Part shown: one piece after another, positions 6,649 through 14,257 of the stretch
How the letters are laid out: each line of letters begins with the position of its first letter
Numbering within the stretch: the stretch's first letter is position 1
Translations under genes and position numbers: made by a program
Notes under the pieces: model-generated
The model's input: only the letters and a program-made list of their open reading frames with translations
Told to the model about the DNA's origin: nothing
The model's database searches: none
DNA from: an uncultured archaeon
GTDB taxonomy: Archaea; EX4484-52; LFW-46
Direction of reading: 5' to 3'
Length of the DNA: 33,178 nucleotides
Assembly: GCA_902384675.1 (NCBI GenBank)
Contig: CABMCT010000012.1
Location: 1-33,178 of the forward strand

Positions 6649-7431
6649 TTAGCGATTTTCCAGCATTTCAAGTGCTTTGGGAAGTTCATTCAAATTAATT
6701 ATCTCCTTTACTGATTTCGGGTCATCTTGGCTGCGCTTCACATATACCTTTTTTACAGCTTCTGAAGGAATGTGCTCAGCAGTGATTATAAGTACAATTC
6801 TATATGCTTCGTTAACAATACCTACATCCCAATCGCCGTAGCCCGCTGCTATTACATCGCTACCTACCTTTATTTTCGAATGTGTTTTCTCGAACGCCTC
6901 TATTTTTCTATCGGGTGTATCGACCTCTTTTATCAGCCCCTGAATGATTCCGTCATCGACATCCAGATAGTTGGAAGTTATGCTCTTGATTAGATTTTCT
7001 CCCGGTCTATCTTTGCTAATAATTCCTTTTTCCTCCAGGACAATCTCAATTATCTCTTTTATCCCGGCGCTTACGATATGGACATCGTGTCCCTGTGCCT
7101 TAATTTCTTTTAATACCTCCTTTGCCTCTTTCTTGAAGTCTTGAGCATATTCTCTTGAAAACGCTTCTAATTCAGATACCGGAACACCCCTTAGAATACC
7201 ATCATACCATTTAAAGGCTTCTTCGGCTGATTTATAAGCTTCTGATATATTCCCTTCATTAAGATGTTCTTCGAATTTATGCAGGTGATGATATGTGCCT
7301 ATACCTGAATAATATAGTTTGCCTTTCCCTATTATGTTATACCACTTTGTTCTATCAAGTAGGTATTTCGCAAACTCTTCTTTCATTTCACGCGGCAGGA
7401 ATAGCCCGCTATTTATGATAACATCCTTCAT
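6649..7431 (-). CDS. HAD-like protein with degenerate catalytic motifs
   Basis: 260 residues from ATG 7431, which has a TATA-like TTTTTAAATATT about 27 nt upstream. The body looks like a phosphoserine-phosphatase-type HAD protein: a helical cap (about 20-85), motif II in GHDVHIVSAGIKEIIEIVLEE, an IKVGSDVIAAGYGDWDVGIV segment standing for motifs III-IV, and a final strand. However the N-terminus reads MKDVIINSGLFLPREMKEEF, so the nucleophilic DxD motif I expected there is absent, and motif IV (GDWD) is shorter than the usual GDSxxD. It may be a non-catalytic HAD homologue or a 5'-truncated gene. The substrate is unknown. Confidence 0.68.
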   Translation of the reverse strand: MKDVIINSGLFLPREMKEEFAKYLLDRTKWYNIIGKGKLYYSGIGTYHHLHKFEEHLNEGNISEAYKSAEEAFKWYDGILRGVPVSELEAFSREYAQDFKKEAKEVLKEIKAQGHDVHIVSAGIKEIIEIVLEEKGIISKDRPGENLIKSITSNYLDVDDGIIQGLIKEVDTPDRKIEAFEKTHSKIKVGSDVIAAGYGDWDVGIVNEAYRIVLIITAEHIPSEAVKKVYVKRSQDDPKSVKEIINLNELPKALEMLENR

Positions 7432-7489
7432 AATAATCAACAATATAGCTGAAAATATTTAAAAATCATTAAATTACGGAAATTTCTCA

Positions 7490-8677
7490 TTACTCATACC
7501 TCAGCGCCTCGACAGGCTGAAGGCTTGCCGCATGTCTTGCCGGCATCAGTCCTGAAAGCGCGCCGATGACAAAGGCAAAAAGAAGCGCCCCGCCAATAAC
7601 CACAGGGTCAAGAATTATCAAAAGCAATCCAAATCCTGATGCCTTTGCAACTGCGCCCACAAGCTCTGCCACGCCGGAGCCGATAATAACGCCTATGGTC
7701 CCTCCGATAAGCCCCAGCACTCCTGATTCTGTAAGGAATATGAATCCGATGTCGTAATTTGTCGCGCCTATGGCTTTCATAATCCCGATTTCCTTTGTGC
7801 GCTCAAGAACAGATGTGTACATTGTGTTCATTATCCCTATTGCCCCGACAAGAAGCGAAATTGCTGCAATCCCGACAAGTATCAGCTGGACTATTCCAAG
7901 GACAGTGCTTGCCTGCTTTAATATCTGGTCCGGCGTAAATACATCGAAATTCTCGTTCCCGCGTGCGCGTTTCAGTTCCCGCTTGATGTTGTCTGAAACG
8001 ACTGCGATATCAGTGCCTGGCTTTACTCGCAGTATTATCTCGCTTACGTCGTTTGGCTTGTTAAAAACCGTGCGGGCAGTATCGATAGAAATGTAAATCG
8101 CGTTGTCGTTGCTCGGGTTGCCCATCTGGTTAAAAATCCCGTCCACTGTAAAATCCACGCCGTTTATTTTTATGCGGGAGCGGACCAGGACTTCCTTTTC
8201 AAAACCGCTTTTTGCTGTCTTGTAGCCGAGAATTGCCCCGTACTTTTCACCTGAATTAAAATACCTGCCTTCCGCTATGGCAAAATTCTGGCCTTCAAAT
8301 CTTTTTTCCGCATTGCTCGTGGGAAACCCGATAACTTGGATGAATTTCGTTTCCCTCTTGTATTCGACCTGGCCCGTGTTCAAATCTACCGGCGTGACGA
8401 AATCAAAATAAGGCATTTTTTCAAGAGTTTTGACATCATCGGTTGTAATGCCTGTGCTTCCTGACGGCGGGCCCTGCAAGCCTTTTGGGACAACCAGTAT
8501 TGTTTCTGTACCAAGCTGCGAGAATTGCGCGGATATTGCATTCTGCAGCCCCTGCCCTATCGATATGAGAGAAACAACCGCTGCAACGCCGATAATGATT
8601 CCAAGAATAGTGAGCCAGCTTCGCATTCTCCTGTGCCGGATATTTTTCAGCGTGAGACGAAAATATTCGAGAAACAT
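7490..8677 (-). CDS. ABC transporter permease, MacB/FtsX family
   Basis: 395 residues. The N-terminal segment RHRRMRSWLTILGIIIGVAA is the classic first transmembrane helix of MacB/LolC-type permeases. A large extracellular MacB core domain follows (about 45-270, including KRFEGQNFAIAEGRYF and AIYISIDTARTVFNK). Three more helices follow (about 275-295, 320-345, 358-380), with the conserved coupling loop ERTKEIGIMKAIGAT between them. The ending GLMPARHAASLQPVEALRYE is family-typical. It lies 11 bp after the CARDB-like gene and forms one operon with it and the ATPase. These mechanotransmission-type exporters usually act on substrates outside the membrane; the cargo is unknown. Confidence 0.93.
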   Translation of the reverse strand: MFLEYFRLTLKNIRHRRMRSWLTILGIIIGVAAVVSLISIGQGLQNAISAQFSQLGTETILVVPKGLQGPPSGSTGITTDDVKTLEKMPYFDFVTPVDLNTGQVEYKRETKFIQVIGFPTSNAEKRFEGQNFAIAEGRYFNSGEKYGAILGYKTAKSGFEKEVLVRSRIKINGVDFTVDGIFNQMGNPSNDNAIYISIDTARTVFNKPNDVSEIILRVKPGTDIAVVSDNIKRELKRARGNENFDVFTPDQILKQASTVLGIVQLILVGIAAISLLVGAIGIMNTMYTSVLERTKEIGIMKAIGATNYDIGFIFLTESGVLGLIGGTIGVIIGSGVAELVGAVAKASGFGLLLIILDPVVIGGALLFAFVIGALSGLMPARHAASLQPVEALRYE

Positions 8678-8688
8678 AGAAGACCTCC

Positions 8689-9921
8689 TTAAGTGCTTTT
8701 TTTGCGCCGGAAGTATCTCCTGTAAACATAATAAATTACAGCAATCGCTATCAGCACGTAAATTATTGTGTAGCTGCTGCCCGACGGTCCCAGGCCGTAC
8801 GCGCTTATTTCAGATGGAGTGTATACGCGCATGTCAAGGGTTGTGTTTTTCGAGTATTCGTTGTTCAGCCCGTCGCGGTACTTCAGTGCAATATTAAGCG
8901 GGACTGTTTTGCCGCCGGAAAGGGCGCCTTTATTTACATGTTTTTTGATCGCGCCTGTCTGGTAATCATCCGGGTTTAGGTTCCCGAGATATATGGAATC
9001 CTCCCCGATTACTTCGTATGCGGCAGACGGAAGCAGGTCCATTGTCATGAATTTGATGGCGCCAGGCCCTGTATTTGAAACGCTTGCAGTAAGGGTTCCT
9101 GTTGAGCCTTCTGTCATAACATCATATTTCTGCAGGTCCATTTTAAAATCAGGCGCAGAGTTCACCACAAGCCCCAGCAGGTATGTGCGGTTGTACGTCT
9201 TGTTTGTTATATCAGAATATTTGAGAGCTACAGGAATCTTATAAACTCCCGAAGTAGCATCAGGGAATGTTATTATGCCAAATAATACATCCTGTTTTTC
9301 CTTTGGCGCAATGCCGGATGTTCTTTTTTCGTTTACAGAATCTATTGTAGCAAAGGGAAGGGTGCTGGCAGAAAAATCAAGTGTCACTGCGACGTCTCTT
9401 AAGTATGTGTCCGCCATGTTCTCCAGTGACAGGGAAAGGTTCTGCGTTTTTCCAGGTATCATATCTTCAGAGGAAATTTGCGAAACAGCAAGAACCGCAT
9501 CATGCGCCTGTATGAAAATATCGACGTCCTGCGTTGTCCACGGCGCGAAGGAATTTGGCCGGTATCTTATCTGGAGAATATTGTCTCCTGCTGTTGCTTT
9601 TTCGTCGATTTTGATATGATACTTTATAAGAGGAGTGCTGCCCGAGGATATAGGACCCGTTGATTTTACCGCATCGTCGGATTCAAGAGAAAATGGAAAT
9701 TTCGGCAGAAGCTGGAGCGTCACATTGCCTGAATCTCCGCTTCCCAGGTTTTCCACCTTGAACCAGACATCAACATATTGCCCTGCCTCTGCAGGAAACG
9801 GCTCGTATTTTGCAACCGAGACTGCTATTGACGCAGTAGTCCCGTAATCGGCCAAAGAGAGCCCTGAAATAGAAATAAGAATCAAAATCGTAAAAGCCGC
9901 AATAAACAGACTCTTTTTCAT
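8689..9921 (-). CDS. Exported, C-terminally anchored CARDB/NEW3-like protein (ABC accessory)
   Basis: 410 residues from ATG 9921, preceded by the ribosome-binding motif GTGATT a few bases upstream; the GTG at 9930 is part of that motif. A signal peptide (MKKSLFIAAFTILILISISG) is followed by repeated beta-sandwich segments with the CARDB/NEW3 signature, e.g. EAGQYVDVWFKVENLGSG (about 40-60), PGKTQNLSLSLENM (about 160) and TGTLTASVSNTGPG (about 275). A single helix near the C-terminus (TIIYVLIAIAVIYYVY) and a basic tail RRYFRRKKST would anchor it with the domains outside. Lying between ATPase and permease genes, it probably takes the place of the periplasmic adaptor of bacterial MacAB as a substrate-binding or docking component. 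Confidence 0.82.
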   Translation of the reverse strand: MKKSLFIAAFTILILISISGLSLADYGTTASIAVSVAKYEPFPAEAGQYVDVWFKVENLGSGDSGNVTLQLLPKFPFSLESDDAVKSTGPISSGSTPLIKYHIKIDEKATAGDNILQIRYRPNSFAPWTTQDVDIFIQAHDAVLAVSQISSEDMIPGKTQNLSLSLENMADTYLRDVAVTLDFSASTLPFATIDSVNEKRTSGIAPKEKQDVLFGIITFPDATSGVYKIPVALKYSDITNKTYNRTYLLGLVVNSAPDFKMDLQKYDVMTEGSTGTLTASVSNTGPGAIKFMTMDLLPSAAYEVIGEDSIYLGNLNPDDYQTGAIKKHVNKGALSGGKTVPLNIALKYRDGLNNEYSKNTTLDMRVYTPSEISAYGLGPSGSSYTIIYVLIAIAVIYYVYRRYFRRKKST

Positions 9922-9967
9922 ACCAATCACTTTAGATATATCAACTATATATCGCTTTATTTAAATG

Positions 9968-10651
9968 CTATAAATGTTCGACGTTCTTTCCGTCCTTCAA
10001 ATAAACCACTTTTTCATGGTCCCTTTTCAGGTTGACGTCATGCGTTATCAATATAATCGTCTTGTTTCCCTTTTCATGAAGCTCGCGAAGCATTGTCATG
10101 ACTTCTGCGCCTGTTTTTGAATCCAGGTTTCCTGTAGGCTCATCCGCCAGTATTATTTCAGGGTCGTTTGCAAGCGCACGGGCAATCGCCACCCTCTGCT
10201 GCTCTCCTCCTGACATCTGCGTTGGCCTATGATGCAGCCGGTGTCCCAGATGCACGGATTCAAGAAGTTTATGCGCCCGCTCGTTGCGCTCTTCCTCCGG
10301 CACTCCCTGGAATAAAAGCGGCAGCCCCACGTTTTCAACGGCATCAAGGCTGTTTATCAGGTTGAATTTCTGGAAGACGAAGCCGATTTTTCTTCCGCGT
10401 ATCCTTGTAAGAGTGCCCTCGGACATGTGCGCGATATCCTCTCCGTCAAGAATGACTTTGCCCTTTGTAGGCCGGTCAAGGCATCCGATCATGTTCATTG
10501 CAGTGGATTTTCCGCTGCCTGAAGGGCCCATTATCACAAGAAAATCTCCTTTATTCACAGTTACATTCAGCCCCTGCAGCGCCGGAACCTTTACGTTTTC
10601 CATTTCGTACAGCTTCCAGACATCTTTGACTTCAATGAGCTTTTTTGGCAT
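9968..10651 (-). CDS. ABC transporter ATP-binding protein, MacB/LolD family
   Basis: 227 residues. Walker A is GPSGSGKST (about 42-50), with the Q-loop in FVFQKFNLI, signature [15 protein letters not shown], Walker [14 protein letters not shown] and the H-loop ILITHD, as in LolD/MacB-type ATPases. ATG 10651 is chosen because a TATA-like CTTAAATTTATTA lies about 29 nt upstream; the ATG at 10693 would be ahead of the promoter. It is the first gene of a three-gene operon (46 bp to the CARDB-like gene), so this promoter probably drives the whole exporter. Confidence 0.95.
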   Translation of the reverse strand: MPKKLIEVKDVWKLYEMENVKVPALQGLNVTVNKGDFLVIMGPSGSGKSTAMNMIGCLDRPTKGKVILDGEDIAHMSEGTLTRIRGRKIGFVFQKFNLINSLDAVENVGLPLLFQGVPEEERNERAHKLLESVHLGHRLHHRPTQMSGGEQQRVAIARALANDPEIILADEPTGNLDSKTGAEVMTMLRELHEKGNKTIILITHDVNLKRDHEKVVYLKDGKNVEHL

Positions 10652-10744
10652 GGAGATTAATTGGGCTGGTGTGCTAATAAATTTAAGCGACATGTTATTT
10701 TAAGAAGCGTCAATTAGGTGCAGTTTGTACGTTTCCTGACGATT

Positions 10745-11344
10745 TTATCTCGCTCCGCTTGCTTCCTTTTCCCTGCGCATTTTCTCAGAGTATGCAAAGC
10801 TTGCAGCGTCGCCTTTTGCAGCGGCCATTATCTCTTCTGCCAAAGCCTCGCCTGCTGTTCTTTTGTTTGAGCGCGACTTTGTCTGCGTTCCCTGCGCAAT
10901 GTGTTTCAATGCAAGGTCTACTCTTCTTTGCGGCGATGTTATAACGCCCTCGCGCACGAAAATGCCTCCTCTCTGGTACGATATCGCTTCTTCAAGGGGT
11001 GCTGCATTCTCGATTGCAGTTAAAAGAACTTCAATAGGATTTTTCTGCGTCTTTTTCTCGATTATCTCGAATGCTTCCTTTACAATATTTGCAGAATTCT
11101 GGGTCTTTCCGACGTTTCTGCCGGATGTCATCTTGTGCTTCTTTCCGCGATGCCCCGGGACAAAAAGCTTTGTCATCAGGCGCTCCACGACGCTCATTTT
11201 CGACTTGTAGAACTGGGTGTTTGCGTATTTTCCGGATGTTCTTGGGACTATTACAGGCACTATGCTAACATAATCCGCAATGCCCGGATCCTTCATCTTG
11301 AGCCCTTCAAATGACCATTTGTTGAATAATTTTATTTCTGACAT
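10745..11344 (-). CDS. rps7: Ribosomal protein uS7
   Basis: 199 residues, archaeal type. KLFNKWSFEGLKMKDPGIADYVS is the usual archaeal/eukaryotic N-terminal region, followed by NKR/GKK basic segments, ERLMTKLF, AFEIIEKKTQKNPIEVLLTAIENAAP and SPQRRVDLALKHIAQG, all characteristic of S7. It binds the head of the 30S subunit near the E site. ATG 11344 is set by the TTGATT ribosome-binding motif a few bases upstream. It follows the 117-aa orphan gene by 14 bp and is the last gene of the transcription-translation cluster. Confidence 0.97.
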   Translation of the reverse strand: MSEIKLFNKWSFEGLKMKDPGIADYVSIVPVIVPRTSGKYANTQFYKSKMSVVERLMTKLFVPGHRGKKHKMTSGRNVGKTQNSANIVKEAFEIIEKKTQKNPIEVLLTAIENAAPLEEAISYQRGGIFVREGVITSPQRRVDLALKHIAQGTQTKSRSNKRTAGEALAEEIMAAAKGDAASFAYSEKMRREKEASGAR

Positions 11345-11358
11345 AAAAATCAATTCGC

Positions 11359-11712
11359 TTATTTTTCTTCAAAAACATAACCCACTGGAGTTACACTCAT
11401 GATTTCCTTCATTCCTTTTATTTGTGTATTTATTTCATCAATCTTCGAATAGTTTGTATCTTCTGACTCTTTGAGCCAAAGGAGGAAACAAGTCATATCC
11501 GGCAATTTTTCTAATTCCTTTAATCCTTCTAATGTTACAGAGCCTTTTTTTAGTACGAGCTGATTTTCATATATTTGACGGCCATCATTACGGGTATCTA
11601 TAATATCTATTATGTTTCCGTACATTTTTTTAATTTGTTTAAGTGTCTCAGAGCTTCCTTTAGTCAATGATATGATTTCTATTCCATCGTATCTGTTATT
11701 AGCCCCACCCAT
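11359..11712 (-). CDS. Unknown 117-aa protein inserted between rps12 and rps7
   Basis: I do not recognise the family. The protein (MGGANNRYDGIEIISLTKG...) alternates strands and helices, with an acidic-basic composition and no signal peptide, membrane helix or Cys cluster. GATGATT a few bases before ATG 11712 is a good ribosome-binding site, and the gene is packed tightly: 16 bp after rps12 and 14 bp before rps7. It is visibly more A+T-rich than its ribosomal neighbours. In most archaea rps12 and rps7 are adjacent, so this looks like a lineage-specific insertion that shares the ribosomal transcript. Confidence 0.75.
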   Translation of the reverse strand: MGGANNRYDGIEIISLTKGSSETLKQIKKMYGNIIDIIDTRNDGRQIYENQLVLKKGSVTLEGLKELEKLPDMTCFLLWLKESEDTNYSKIDEINTQIKGMKEIMSVTPVGYVFEEK

Positions 11713-11728
11713 AGATAATCATCTAATA

Positions 11729-12157
11729 CTACTTCACTGCTCTCTTCTTCTTTCCCCTTACAAGCTCAATCAGCGAAATGCCGTTGACCTGTATCACTTT
11801 CCATTTTACCGAAGGAAGCGAACCCATTGGCCCTGCATTTGAGCCGCCGATGTGCTCGATTAAGACTTCGTCGTGTTCCTGGATATTATTTATTGCGCCG
11901 GAAAGCGGTGCAAAAGCAGTCACCTGCTTGCCGTTCTTGATAAGCTGGACCCTGACGCATTTAAGCATTCCGGAGTGCGGCTGCTTTGCCTCAAGCTGGC
12001 GCTTGTCAAGCACAATGCCGCGCGCCTGGTGATACCCCTCAAGAGGGTCGCTCTTCTCCTTCAAGTGCAATTTCTTGTTCTTGAAATACCAGTCGTGCCA
12101 CTGCTTGTCCTTTTTGTTCTTTTTCAAATCTCTTCCTGAAAATAAACCTCGAGGCAT
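11729..12157 (-). CDS. rps12: Ribosomal protein uS12 with altered decoding-centre loops
   Basis: 142 residues, archaeal form. Start [13 protein letters not shown], then [20 protein letters not shown] and [13 protein letters not shown] identify it clearly. uS12 shapes the decoding centre of the small subunit. Two universal loops are changed: the PNSAxRK loop (about residues 60-66) reads PHSGMLK, and the later loops read APLSGA and LPSVKW where archaeal proteins normally have PGDGA and IPGV(R/K)(W/Y). Reading frame and flanks are intact, so this is real divergence rather than a frameshift. It has its own promoter and 35-nt leader with a GGAG motif in the repeat-bearing gap after nusA. Confidence 0.95.
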   Translation of the reverse strand: MPRGLFSGRDLKKNKKDKQWHDWYFKNKKLHLKEKSDPLEGYHQARGIVLDKRQLEAKQPHSGMLKCVRVQLIKNGKQVTAFAPLSGAINNIQEHDEVLIEHIGGSNAGPMGSLPSVKWKVIQVNGISLIELVRGKKKRAVK

Positions 12158-12186
12158 TTTTGACCATTCTCCATTTTACTTGGGTC

Positions 12187-12335
12187 AAAAAGCCGAAAGT
12201 GATGCGATTCATGGTTTATAAGGCATCACGAACGGATTTCCGACCATTTATATTATGCAATGGGTTGGAAAGCTTGATACATAGTATCATGATTTTCAAC
12301 CTTTATTTTATGCACTGGGTTAAAACCGCATTGCA
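12187..12335. repeat. Promoter-bearing intergenic repeat, copy 1 (upstream of rps12)
   Basis: About 150 bp that aligns along most of its length with 20988-21136. Shared blocks, in plus-strand order, are AAAAAGCC, GATGC, ATGGTTTATAAGGCATC, CGAACGGATTT, CCATTT, TTGGAAAGCTTG-type with a hairpin, then ATTTTATGC and GGG-AAAAC. The minus-strand TATA box lies inside it. A hairpin TGATAC-ATA-GTATCA is at 12275-12289. Confidence 0.7.
12211..12223 (-). promoter_or_regulatory. TATA promoter of rps12 within the repeat
   Basis: On the minus strand CCTTATAAACCAT. About 26 nt downstream lies the expected transcription start near 12192, giving a leader of about 35 nt before ATG 12157. The leader (CTTTTTGACCCAAG, then GGAGAATGGTCAAAA) closely resembles the one directly before rpoB1. 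Confidence 0.65.
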
Positions 12336-12342
12336 TTATTAA

Positions 12343-12762
12343 TTATAACAACCTGACTTCATCGACCCCAAAAACCCGCTTCAGAAGCGCTGATGCGTTC
12401 TTTATGGTCTTTCCTTCGCGGCCGATTGCAAGCGATTTGTCTTTCTGCTCGACTGAAATCATCACTGTTTTTTTTCCCTGTTTCTCCGAAAGCTCGAATG
12501 TCTTCAGAGGAACCGGGAGTACGTTTTCCGTGAACTCTTTTATTTCAGGCGAATATTTAAAAACCTTTATATTGTGCCCGAACCGCGATTTTATCTCGTT
12601 TATCCGCTTTCCCTGCGGCCCAATCACATCGCTTAGATTTCTGCATTCGACGACAAAATTGAGCTCGTCGTCGGATTTAAAATAATCAACAACAGTTGTT
12701 TTTGCCATTTTTTCAAAAAGCGCCATCGTCTGGAGGTCTTCCTGAGATATGGTTATTTTCAT
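12343..12762 (-). CDS. nusA: NusA-like KH-domain transcription factor (archaeal NusA)
   Basis: 139 residues, typical of the short archaeal NusA, which lacks the bacterial N-terminal and S1 domains. Two KH domains are visible: VIGPQGKRINEIKSRFG (about residues 46-62) and AIGREGKTIKNASALLKRVFG (about 112-132), each with the GxxG loop. It binds RNA near RNA polymerase and is thought to act in elongation, termination or antitermination. The rpoA2-rpl30e-nusA-rps12 order is the conserved archaeal arrangement, and the gene begins 29 bp after rpl30e. Confidence 0.95.
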   Translation of the reverse strand: MKITISQEDLQTMALFEKMAKTTVVDYFKSDDELNFVVECRNLSDVIGPQGKRINEIKSRFGHNIKVFKYSPEIKEFTENVLPVPLKTFELSEKQGKKTVMISVEQKDKSLAIGREGKTIKNASALLKRVFGVDEVRLL

Positions 12763-12791
12763 GCGCGCATCAACACTATTTCTTTATACTC

Positions 12792-13094
12792 TTACTTCGC
12801 TTCGCTCGTTCGAGTCTTTTGAGGACTCCCTTCCCTCAAAATTCCGATAACCGCGATTTTGAACGGCTTGACACAAAGCGCACCCAAATCTGCGCTGTTG
12901 CCTTCGAATTGTTTTACCGCAATTTCCGAAAGCTTCCCGTAGTGCTCTATATCAGACTTTATGTTGTCCGGGCAGTTGGAAGCGATAATAACCGAATGCA
13001 ATTCCCCTGCCTTTAATGCTTTTAGCGTTGACTCTGTACCTATAAGCACTTTCTTTGTCTCTACTGCCTTTTTTATCTCTTTTTCAAGCGTCAT
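12792..13094 (-). CDS. rpl30e: Ribosomal protein eL30
   Basis: 100 residues. LEKEIKKAVETKKVLIGTEST, then AGELHSVIIASNCPDNIKSDIEHY and ADLGALCVKPFKIAVIGIL match eL30 of the L7Ae/L30e/Gadd45 RNA-binding fold. ATG 13094 is preceded by GTGATT, a good ribosome-binding site; the GTG at 13103 belongs to that motif. It sits 37 bp after rpoA2, its conserved archaeal position. Confidence 0.95.
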   Translation of the reverse strand: MTLEKEIKKAVETKKVLIGTESTLKALKAGELHSVIIASNCPDNIKSDIEHYGKLSEIAVKQFEGNSADLGALCVKPFKIAVIGILREGSPQKTRTSEAK

Positions 13095-13131
13095 GATAAT
13101 CACGTTCTCATTTTATTCATTTAATTTCTTT

Positions 13132-14247
13132 TTATTTCTTGCCGTCAGCCTCATCCTCCTTTACCGCCAATTTCACAATCCCGGTTCCAATCGGCGCAAG
13201 GTTTCCGACAATTATGTTTTCGATAACACTTTCAAGCGGGTCAATTTCGCCTGCAACAGCAGCATAAGTGAGGTGCTTGACTGTCTCCTCGAAGTTCGCT
13301 CTTGAAAGCACCGATGCCTTTCTTCCTGCAAGACCGTACCGGCCTATTGCTGAAATCGAAGCAGTGTTGGTCATGACATCCGCGACAAGAAGCAGGTGCC
13401 TTATATCCGTATCTACACCCTGTTCTCTCATTGTGTCTATGGTCTCTTTTACAATCGCATTTCGCGCAGCTTCTATTCCAAGAACGTCTGCGACTTCGAA
13501 AATATTGTTTGAAGTTGTCCTTATTGTGTTGACGCCCTTAATCTTGAGCACCCTTCGCAGGCTTGAGCCAAGGGTTCTTATTACCCAGTCGTTTTTGACT
13601 TTCTCGATAATTATCTGGCTGATGCCTTTTATTCCTTTGATGTAAATTGTTCGTGCCTTGATTCTTGTTGCCTGCAGTTCCCTTACATCGAAGTCTTTCT
13701 TTTTAAGCTCGATATAAATTTTGTTCTGCTCGCCTGTAATGTTTGCGGAGCGCAGGTTTTTCTTAAGGATGTTCATGATTTCTTCCACGTTTGTCTCCGA
13801 TGCGCTCATCTGCTCGCGGTCAAGCACTATCTCTGCCCGCATGTTAATCATGTCAAGAGAGTCTTCCGAAATCAGTTGCTTCAGCTTCGTCTCCCGGATT
13901 TTTGCTGCGATTTCCCTTGCTTTTTCAAGGGTGTTGTTTTCCGCATCAAGATAAATTTCCATCGTTGGGGTTTTTGGCATTTTTCTTGCATCGAAAATCT
14001 CGATAAGCCTTGGAAGGCCTTTTGTTGTGACGAGCTGCGTTCTGCCTTCTGCGTGGTATGAACGAAGCGTCGTTTGTGTTGCAGGCTCTGAAATGGACTG
14101 CGCTGCCACGACTCCTATCGCTTCGCCGACTTCGAATTTCATTGATTCGTATTTCTTTTTTATCGCTTCCTGCTCTTTTGCCGAAAGCCCGACTATTGCA
14201 TCCGCGTACTTTGGCGGGAAAAAATTGGAATTTTGTTTTTCTGCCAT
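13132..14247 (-). CDS. rpoA2: DNA-directed RNA polymerase subunit A'' with altered trigger-loop sequence
   Basis: 371 residues from ATG 14247, with TTGAT just upstream. It is the C-terminal part of the largest subunit, split from A' as in all archaea. The trigger-loop region (about residues 49-80) reads AQSISEPATQTTLRSYHAEG, followed by GLPRLIEIFDARK. Archaeal and Pol II homologues usually have QSIGEPxTQMT(L/M)xTFHYAG, so the catalytic His is kept but G-to-S, M-to-T, F-to-Y and YAG-to-AEG changes are present. The cleft and C-terminal region (TIRTTSNNIFEVADVLGIEAARNAI, then LLLVADVMTN) is normal. It starts 10 bp after an unrelated orphan gene that separates it from rpoA1. Confidence 0.97.
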   Translation of the reverse strand: MAEKQNSNFFPPKYADAIVGLSAKEQEAIKKKYESMKFEVGEAIGVVAAQSISEPATQTTLRSYHAEGRTQLVTTKGLPRLIEIFDARKMPKTPTMEIYLDAENNTLEKAREIAAKIRETKLKQLISEDSLDMINMRAEIVLDREQMSASETNVEEIMNILKKNLRSANITGEQNKIYIELKKKDFDVRELQATRIKARTIYIKGIKGISQIIIEKVKNDWVIRTLGSSLRRVLKIKGVNTIRTTSNNIFEVADVLGIEAARNAIVKETIDTMREQGVDTDIRHLLLVADVMTNTASISAIGRYGLAGRKASVLSRANFEETVKHLTYAAVAGEIDPLESVIENIIVGNLAPIGTGIVKLAVKEDEADGKK

Positions 14248-14257
14248 AATTATCAAC

